In this document: piece by piece, positions 1-4,727 of the stretch
Layout of the letters: each line of letters begins with the position of its first letter
Position numbering within the stretch: position 1 is the stretch's first letter
From: Christensenella sp. UBA6406
Lineage (GTDB): Bacteria; Bacillota; Clostridia; Christensenellales; UBA1242
NCBI GenBank assembly: GCA_002438625.1
Contig: DJPS01000040.1
Location: forward strand, 1-7,396
Direction: 5' to 3'
DNA length: 7,396 nucleotides
The notes under the pieces: model-generated
Seen by the model: only the letters and a program-made list of their open reading frames with translations
Told to the model about the DNA's origin: nothing
Databases searched by the model: none
Made by a program: the position numbers and the translations under genes

Positions 1-496
1 TTTCAATGCCTTTTGCTTTCCATTCATCTGTCAATTCTTTTCGCATTTCTATCGTTTGCAATCTTTGATTTATCCAGCCTTCTGTATAGCCTTTTGCCCT
101 ATAAAACTCCGCACCACGCAAAATTGCCTTTTCTGGGTCAGCGATCTCATCCAACCTTTCGCTTCCCACTTGTGCTAGCCACATCTTAAACGGTTCAGCC
201 CTTTTGCTTGGAATAGATTGAATTAGCCTTAAAACACCTTTCGTGTCAAGCACATCAGTCTCTCTTAACTTTCCATCTTGTGCAACTAATTTCAAACGGT
301 GACAATTTGTCACCAGTTCACTTCCTTCATCTTTTAATCGCTGTTTTAACTTGTTCCAATATTTTCTTGCCGTTTGAAAATCAATGCTTTCAGTTAATAT
401 TGAAACGACATCAACAACTGAAAACCACCAATCTTCCTTATCCGCATCCCATTCTGCCCTTATCTTCTTATCTTCAAAAATTTTAATGTTAGACAA
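1..496 (-). CDS. Bro-N domain (phage antirepressor-type) protein, 3' part outside window
   Basis: This open frame of 165 codons runs off the left edge, so the protein's C-terminus is missing. The translation begins (M)SNIKIFEDKKIRAEWD and contains WWFSVVDVVSILTES (about residues 23-37), RKYWNKLKQRLKDEGSELVTN (split by the palindrome at codons 62-66), TDVLDTKGVLRLIQSIPS (80-97) and EPFKMWLAQVGSERLDEIADPE (101-122). This is the pattern of the Bro-N domain family, which is related to baculovirus BRO and phage antirepressor proteins and binds DNA in the members studied. Chromosomal homologues of about 270 residues are common in gut Firmicutes and Bacteroidetes, and their role is largely unknown. 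The start is a TTG at 496-494, chosen because a good Shine-Dalgarno lies 8 bases ahead and the N-terminus then matches the family. It lies 74 bases downstream of the racemase-family gene on the same strand. No other phage gene is visible, so a prophage cannot be claimed. Family assignment is confident; function is not. Confidence 0.85.
   Translation of the reverse strand, partial: MSNIKIFEDKKIRAEWDADKEDWWFSVVDVVSILTESIDFQTARKYWNKLKQRLKDEGSELVTNCHRLKLVAQDGKLRETDVLDTKGVLRLIQSIPSKRAEPFKMWLAQVGSERLDEIADPEKAILRGAEFYRAKGYTEGWINQRLQTIEMRKELTDEWKAKGIE
298..314. repeat. perfect 17-bp palindrome inside the Bro-N gene
   Basis: GGTGACAA-T-TTGTCACC is an exact 8-bp inverted repeat around one central base. 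It lies within codons 61-67 of the Bro-N gene and specifies the residues V-T-N-C-H at 62-66. It could be a DNA-binding site, a short mRNA hairpin, or simply a consequence of the conserved amino acids. The sequence alone does not decide. Confidence 0.6.
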
Positions 497-504
497 CTTT
501 GTTT

Positions 505-509
505 CTCCT
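505..509 (-). promoter_or_regulatory. Shine-Dalgarno that sets the TTG start of the Bro-N gene
   Basis: On the minus strand AGGAG is followed by AAACAAAG-type spacing of 8 bases and then TTG at 496-494. No ATG or GTG with a comparable site lies nearby in frame. This is the reason for calling the unusual TTG start. Confidence 0.75.
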
Positions 510-570
510 ATAATTTTATCTTACAATAAGCAATTTCTTTAAAATGAGTTATTTATACATTTATTTTAAA

Positions 571-1230
571 CTATTTGCTTTCTTTCAAAACCTTAATGCA
601 TTCTTCCGCAAATAATTTTGAAGAATCTAAAATATTTACATTACAACCCATAAAGTCATTAGCACAAAAATCTGTGCATCCCAAAATAATATTGCTTATG
701 TTATTCTCCTTTGCAATATCTTGCAAATTTTTATTTACATTTGCATCTTCTTTGCCATCAATTTTATCAGACAAAATTTTATCTACAATTAATTGATTTT
801 CATTTGATAAATACTTTACATTTTCGCCATACAATTTTGATTCACATGTAAACCTTGTAGCAAATACAAAACAATCATAAGGATTTTTTACATTATTTAA
901 AACGGCATTTACAGGCGTTAAAATTCTTTTAAAGCAATATTTTTCCGCCACGCTTTTAAATATGTTGCTTAATGTATTGCAACAAATTCCTACATTCTCC
1001 ACCCCATTTTTGCTAAAAAATTCACAAGCGGATTTTAATTCATTTATAATATTTTCACTCTTTTGCTCCTTATTGCACAAAAAATCATCTTCATCTTCTT
1101 TACTGCATTTAACTGAATAAACAACAATTTGCGGATATTCTCCATAAAGATTTCTATAATTTTTGCAAACATCACAATAAATCTCTGCAAACGCAAAAGG
1201 GCTAACCCCGCCAACTAAACCTAATTTCAT
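571..1230 (-). CDS. aspartate/glutamate racemase family protein, cysteine-rich
   Basis: The 219-residue protein fits the cofactor-independent Asp/Glu racemase superfamily, cytosolic enzymes that use two cysteines to invert amino-acid stereochemistry; the family also includes hydantoin racemases and maleate isomerases. The N-terminus MKLGLVGGVSP (1-11) is the usual first strand and loop. The first catalytic cysteine sits in GICCNT (81-86, C84 by alignment to CNT) and the second in ILGCTD (182-187, C185). TRFT at 125-128 matches the conserved threonine loop. Odd points are L-S after CNT where aspartate racemases usually have a following His, GCTD instead of the common GCTE, and 14 cysteines in 219 residues (6.4%). 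The ATG at 1230 is set by the family N-terminus; the nearest purine-rich site (GGGGGA, 1243-1248) is rather far, about 12-13 bases. It follows cysS by 66 bases with no terminator seen, so co-transcription is likely. Substrate is unknown. Confidence 0.88.
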   Translation of the reverse strand: MKLGLVGGVSPFAFAEIYCDVCKNYRNLYGEYPQIVVYSVKCSKEDEDDFLCNKEQKSENIINELKSACEFFSKNGVENVGICCNTLSNIFKSVAEKYCFKRILTPVNAVLNNVKNPYDCFVFATRFTCESKLYGENVKYLSNENQLIVDKILSDKIDGKEDANVNKNLQDIAKENNISNIILGCTDFCANDFMGCNVNILDSSKLFAEECIKVLKESK

Positions 1231-1296
1231 TTTAACAAATTTTCCCCCAAAAACACTTCTCCAAAATTCTTAAAAATTGATAAATTAAATTTATTG

Positions 1297-2709
1297 TTAT
1301 TTAACAAATTCATAAGTTGTTCCATCTTTTGTATCTATCAATTTTATGCCATTATTCAATAAATCATCTCTTATAGAATCGGCAAGATTATAATCTTTAT
1401 TCTTTTTTGCATTATTTCTTTCTTCAATTCTCTTTAAAATTTCTTCGCTACTTAAATTGCATTCTATTTTATTTTCTAAGCAATCATCAACTTTTAACAA
1501 ATCTAATGACAAAACCTTATCAAAATCTTCAAAAAGTTTTCTCTTAGTAAAATCATTAACTGAATCATCTTTTACAAGTTTATGCAAAACAGCCAATGCT
1601 TTTGCTGTGTTTAAATCATTATTTACACAATCGGCAAATTCATTTTTATAATTTTCAAATTTACCCGCTTCAAATTCGCCATTATCTGTCAACTTCAATA
1701 TTTTCGCTTTTAATTTTCTAAAAGCATTTGCACTATTTTCCAAAATATCATATGAAAACATAAGTTGATTTCTATAATGTGATTGCAAGCAGAAAAATCT
1801 ATATTCAGCACCAGTGAACCCTTTTTCTTTTAAGACACTTACAGTTATAAACTCGCCCTTAGACTTGCTCATTTTTCCGCCACTTAAATGCACATGTAAA
1901 ACGTGCATCCAACAGTTACACCATTTATGCCCCAAATATGATTCGCTTTGTGCAATCTCGTTTGTGTGGTGCGGAAAAACATTTCCAATGCCACCACAAT
2001 GAATGTCCACATATTCTCCCAAATGCTTGATAGCTATGCCTGAACACTCTATGTGCCAACCAGGATAACCAACACCCCAAGGACTTTCCCATTTTAAAGC
2101 CTGCTCTTCAAATTTAGACTTTGTAAACCACAAAACAAAATCGTTTTTATTCCTTTTGTTTACATCTTCTTCAACATCTTCCCTAACTGCAATCTCTAAA
2201 TCTTCTTCCTTAAAATTGTAAAATTTATGATATTGCTCTAACTTGCTTGTATCAAAATAAACATTTCCGCCTGCAAAATATGCAAAACCTTTTTCAATTA
2301 ATTTAGAAATGATTTCAATATATTTATCTATACAATTTGTTGCAGGTTCAACCACATCAGGATAAGCAATGTTTAACTCTTTACAATCAGCAAAAAATGC
2401 ATCTGTATAAAACTTAGCAATTTCCTTTACGCTCTTATGTTCTCTTTTTGCCCCTTTTAGCATTTTATCTTCACCAAAATCACTCTCGCCAGATAAATGC
2501 CCCACATCAGTTATGTTCATAACTCTTTTAACATTATAACCATCATAACGCAAAAGTTTTACCAAAACATCTTCCATTATGTATGTCCTAAAATTGCCAA
2601 CATGCGAATAATTATAAACTGTTGGTCCGCAAGTGTAGATATGCACTTCTTTTTCATTTATAGGTTTAAATTCTTCAATTTCTCTTGTTAGTGAATTATA
2701 TAATTTCAT
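1297..2709 (-). CDS. cysS: cysteinyl-tRNA synthetase
   Basis: This is a complete 470-residue class I aminoacyl-tRNA synthetase that charges tRNA-Cys with cysteine using ATP in the cytoplasm. The E. coli enzyme has 461 residues. Signature elements appear in order: TCGPTVYNYSHVGN (26-39), giving the first zinc-ligand cysteine C27 and the HIGH motif as HVGN (36-39); WHIECS with zinc ligand C222; PHHTNEIAQSE with zinc ligands H247 and E251, at the same +25 and +29 spacing from C222 as in E. coli C209/H234/E238; and KMSKS at 279-283. The helical C-terminal region ends in a DALR-like segment around 325-400 and a short tail. The zinc site that selects cysteine is therefore intact. The ATG at 2709 has AAGGAG 8 bases upstream and a strong promoter just behind that. 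The racemase-family gene follows 66 bases downstream. There is no room for a T-box leader between promoter and start. Confidence 0.98.
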   Translation of the reverse strand: MKLYNSLTREIEEFKPINEKEVHIYTCGPTVYNYSHVGNFRTYIMEDVLVKLLRYDGYNVKRVMNITDVGHLSGESDFGEDKMLKGAKREHKSVKEIAKFYTDAFFADCKELNIAYPDVVEPATNCIDKYIEIISKLIEKGFAYFAGGNVYFDTSKLEQYHKFYNFKEEDLEIAVREDVEEDVNKRNKNDFVLWFTKSKFEEQALKWESPWGVGYPGWHIECSGIAIKHLGEYVDIHCGGIGNVFPHHTNEIAQSESYLGHKWCNCWMHVLHVHLSGGKMSKSKGEFITVSVLKEKGFTGAEYRFFCLQSHYRNQLMFSYDILENSANAFRKLKAKILKLTDNGEFEAGKFENYKNEFADCVNNDLNTAKALAVLHKLVKDDSVNDFTKRKLFEDFDKVLSLDLLKVDDCLENKIECNLSSEEILKRIEERNNAKKNKDYNLADSIRDDLLNNGIKLIDTKDGTTYEFVK

Positions 2710-2717
2710 TAATTAAA

Positions 2718-2723
2718 CTCCTT
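2718..2723 (-). promoter_or_regulatory. Shine-Dalgarno of cysS at the extreme 5' end of its mRNA
   Basis: AAGGAG lies 8 bases before the ATG at 2709. The predicted transcription start from the -10 box at 2730-2735 is near 2723, so this site would occupy the first bases of the mRNA. Confidence 0.7.
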
Positions 2724-2729
2724 AACTTT

Positions 2730-2758
2730 ATTATAGCACAAATTTTCAAATTTTGCAA
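2730..2758 (-). promoter_or_regulatory. extended -10 housekeeping promoter for cysS
   Basis: Read on the minus strand, TTGCAA (2753-2758, 4 of 6 to TTGACA) is followed by a 17-base spacer and a perfect TATAAT (2730-2735). TGC stands immediately before it, giving an extended -10. It lies between the terminator at 2761-2797 and cysS. The predicted leader is only about 14 bases. The match to the main (sigma-A type) consensus is good, and it would drive cysS and probably the racemase-family gene. Confidence 0.75.
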
Positions 2759-2760
2759 GT

Positions 2761-2797
2761 AAAAAGAAAAATTGCACCATAAAATTTGATGCAATTT
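2761..2797 (-). terminator. intrinsic terminator of the spoIVA transcript
   Basis: On the minus strand AAATTGCATC (2788-2797) pairs with GGTGCAATTT (2769-2778) through ten pairs with one G-T wobble. The loop is 9 bases, and TTCTTTTT follows at 2761-2768. This is a standard hairpin plus U-tract. It lies about 160 bases past the spoIVA stop codon and ends just before the -35 of the cysS promoter, so it insulates the two transcription units. Confidence 0.75.
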
Positions 2798-2959
2798 ATC
2801 AATTTATATTTTTAAATATTGAATTGATTTTATTTATTACAAATGATTTTTATTTAAATTTATTTTTTGAATTAGCATTTCTAATTTAATTATTTATTTA
2901 ACGTATTTACATTTTTATTTAATCTATTTAAATTAATCTTAAATAAAAAATTTATCTGC
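2798..2959. other. very AT-rich non-coding spacer downstream of spoIVA
   Basis: About 160 bases of almost pure A and T lie between the spoIVA stop and its terminator. A 12-base word, ATTTTTATTTAA, occurs twice (2846-2857 and 2911-2922), and a weak 6-bp hairpin AATTAG/CTAATT lies near 2871-2887. In sequence this poor in G and C such matches are expected by chance. I see no gene, promoter or conserved RNA here. Confidence 0.5.
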
Positions 2960-4438
2960 TTAAAGCAAAATGCAAATTATTCCGCCCTTACCTTCGTTTA
3001 CGACCCTTGATAAAGTCCTACGCATTTTCTTTTGCACATCTTGTGGCATTTGATTAATTTTGCTTGCAATGTTATCTTGCATTAAATCGTTAAGAGTTCT
3101 GCCAAAAATGTTCGTATCTAAAATGCTCTTAGGGTTCTCGCTATATTTTGCAACAAGTGAATTATAAAGGTCTGTGCTTTGACTTTCGCTCCCCACCGTT
3201 GGACTGACTTCGCTTTCCACATCCACTCGCATAATGTGCAAGCAAGGGGCAACCGCCTTAAACTTAACGCCAGACTTGCCACCCGCCTTAACAAGTTGCG
3301 GTTCTTCAATTATTAAATCTTCTAAATTAGGTCTAACAACACCATAACCAAACTCGCCTACATCAAACATTGCACTTTTAAGTTTATCATATTCCCTTTT
3401 AGCTACATTTAACTCTCTAAGTGATGAAATAAGTTCAAAATCGTTTCCAATCTTAACCCCGCATTCCTTAGATAACACACCATAAAACAACTCTGGCTTT
3501 GGCGTAACTTCAAAAACGACCTTGCCTTCCCCCATATCTATGCTACTTAAAACTAGGGGCTCAAAATCGGCATTATCCATAAATAAAACTTTGTCGTTAG
3601 AAAAATCCCCCACCTTTTCAACATTCTCGGTTGAATCTATAACTTCTTTCACTATCTCTTGAATTATTTCGTTATCAAACGGCAATGCTTGAAGCCAAAG
3701 TGGCATTTTGATTTTTATTGATGTTATAGGAAATTGAGTTAAAATATTTGTGAAAATCCCTTCCACATCATCTTCGCTTAAATTTAACACATCTAAAATT
3801 ATTGCAGGGGCATTATATTTTTTGCTAAGTTCTTCCCTTAATGCCTTTACAGCATCACTTTGTGGCTCTCTTGTGTTGATTGCAACCACAAACGGCTTCC
3901 CGCTTCTTATAAGCTCATCCGCAACATCTTCTTCCGCCTTTTCATATGCCTTTCGCTCTATGTCGCTTATTGTGCCATCCGTTGTCATTAAAATCGCTAT
4001 CGTGCTATGGTCGGTTATGACCTTTTTTGTCCCTATTCGCCCCGCCTCATTAAATGGCATATCTTTATTTGACCACGGCGTTTTAACCATTCGGGGCTCG
4101 CCATCTTCTGTGTCCCCAATCGCCCCATCAACCATATATCCAACACAATCTATAAGGCGGACATTCATATTTATTTTGTCGCTTATCTCTATGTTCACCG
4201 CCTCGCTTGGCACAAACTTTGGTTGCGTTGTCATTATAGTCTTGCCATCCGCACTTTGTGGCAATTCATCCATTGCCCGCTCGTATGCGTGTACATTTGT
4301 AATTTTAGGCAAAACAAACTTTTCCATAAATTTAGTGATAAAAGTTGACTTACCACATCTAACAGGTCCAACAACACCTAAATAAATGTCCCCGTTTGTG
4401 CGTTCCACAATATCTTCGTACACATTAAAATTCTTCAT
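2960..4438 (-). CDS. spoIVA: stage IV sporulation protein A (spore coat morphogenetic ATPase)
   Basis: The 492-residue protein equals the length of Bacillus subtilis SpoIVA. That protein polymerises on the outer forespore membrane in the mother cell, is anchored by SpoVM, and forms the base on which coat and cortex assemble. The N-terminal TRAFAC-class ATPase domain has Walker A GPVRCGKS (24-31, K30), the sensor threonines T70-T71 in TIMTTQPKFVP, and Walker B RLIDCVGY (D97), at the same numbers I recall for B. subtilis. A middle region and a C-terminal domain follow, ending in GGIICILL, which is the family's typical tail. The ATG at 4438 is preferred because GGAGG lies 5 bases before it and it gives the standard MKNFNVYEDI start; a 12-residue extension to a TTG at 4474 is open but has no ribosome site. 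The gene stands alone between ppdK and cysS. No clear sigma-E promoter is visible. The gene indicates an endospore-forming Firmicute. Confidence 0.97.
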   Translation of the reverse strand: MKNFNVYEDIVERTNGDIYLGVVGPVRCGKSTFITKFMEKFVLPKITNVHAYERAMDELPQSADGKTIMTTQPKFVPSEAVNIEISDKINMNVRLIDCVGYMVDGAIGDTEDGEPRMVKTPWSNKDMPFNEAGRIGTKKVITDHSTIAILMTTDGTISDIERKAYEKAEEDVADELIRSGKPFVVAINTREPQSDAVKALREELSKKYNAPAIILDVLNLSEDDVEGIFTNILTQFPITSIKIKMPLWLQALPFDNEIIQEIVKEVIDSTENVEKVGDFSNDKVLFMDNADFEPLVLSSIDMGEGKVVFEVTPKPELFYGVLSKECGVKIGNDFELISSLRELNVAKREYDKLKSAMFDVGEFGYGVVRPNLEDLIIEEPQLVKAGGKSGVKFKAVAPCLHIMRVDVESEVSPTVGSESQSTDLYNSLVAKYSENPKSILDTNIFGRTLNDLMQDNIASKINQMPQDVQKKMRRTLSRVVNEGKGGIICILL

Positions 4439-4443
4439 TTCTA

Positions 4444-4448
4444 CCTCC
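4444..4448 (-). promoter_or_regulatory. Shine-Dalgarno that sets the spoIVA start
   Basis: GGAGG (followed by TAGAA and ATG at 4438) is a near-ideal site. It excludes the longer reading frame starting at 4474 and lies directly after a run of eight Us, which ends the dyad described for 4449-4507. Confidence 0.85.
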
Positions 4449-4507
4449 AAAAAAAATCGCATAAGCCTTAACAATTTAATGCAATTCGCATTTGTTAATG
4501 TTTATGC
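4449..4507 (-). promoter_or_regulatory. nested inverted repeat plus U8 in the spoIVA leader (attenuator-like or operator)
   Basis: Three nested arms pair: GCATAA (4502-4507 read on the minus strand) with TTATGC (4459-4464), TTAACAA (4492-4498) with TTGTTAA (4468-4474), and ATGC (4488-4491) with GCAT (4479-4482). They surround a 5-base GAATT loop, with a 3x3 internal loop and a 4-base bulge, 17 pairs in total. Two bases later come eight Us (4449-4456) and then the spoIVA ribosome site. The layout is that of an intrinsic terminator placed in a 5' leader, but only five pairs are G-C, so the hairpin is of modest strength. It could instead be a double-stranded protein-binding site. Function is inferred only from position and symmetry. 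Confidence 0.5.
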
Positions 4508-4580
4508 AAAGCATCAGCAAAGTAGAACAAAAAAGGAAAATTTATATATTTATTAAAACAAAAATGAAAAATTTAAATAT

Positions 4581-4642
4581 AAAAAAAGCGGATTAATTTT
4601 AAATTTTAAAAAATCAATTTAACCCACTTTTTCCCGCTTTTT
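4581..4642 (-). terminator. probable intrinsic terminator of ppdK
   Basis: On the minus strand the 3' arm CCGCTTTTTTT (4581-4591) can pair with AAAAAGCGG (4634-4642) in nine pairs with a long internal loop. Alternatively its extended form TTAATCCGC (4588-4596) can pair with GTGGGTTAA (4619-4627) in nine pairs including two wobbles. Either hairpin is followed by a run of seven Us. It lies about 86-147 bases beyond the ppdK stop codon. Two competing 5' arms for one 3' arm is uncommon but may be accidental in this AT-rich DNA. Confidence 0.6.
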
Positions 4643-4727
4643 AGCGTACATTTTTCTAATATTTAACCAAAACCCAAAATTGCAAAAATAAATTTTTATT
4701 CAATTTGATTTAATTAATGAAATAAAT

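Noticed and set aside
280..486. Plus-strand open frame of 68 codons
   Set aside because: It is antisense to the Bro-N gene, whose translation is clearly the conserved one.
1231..1296. Possible terminator between cysS and the racemase-family gene
   Set aside because: No hairpin followed by a U-tract could be found in these 66 bases, so the two genes are treated as one unit.
2846..2922. Two copies of ATTTTTATTTAA as a possible repeat array
   Set aside because: Only two 12-base copies exist in DNA made almost wholly of A and T, which is expected by chance; there is no regular spacing, so no CRISPR or iteron array.
3118..3309. Minus-strand open frame of 63 codons inside spoIVA
   Set aside because: It overlaps the intact spoIVA frame in another register and has no start signal or recognisable motif.
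3750..4385. Long plus-strand open frame of 211 codons opposite spoIVA
   Set aside because: It is antisense to the conserved ATPase domain of SpoIVA, its translation is low-complexity and resembles no family I know, and no ribosome site was found. Its openness follows from the codon use of spoIVA.
4439..4474. Longer SpoIVA N-terminus starting at TTG 4474 or ATG 4462
   Set aside because: The extension lies in the dyad and U-tract, lacks a Shine-Dalgarno, and is absent from the standard SpoIVA N-terminus; GGAGG at 4444-4448 supports ATG 4438.
4499..4535. Sigma-E-like promoter with CATAAACA as -10 for spoIVA
   Set aside because: Only five of eight -10 bases match the consensus and no ATA-type -35 is found 14-16 bases upstream, so it cannot be called.
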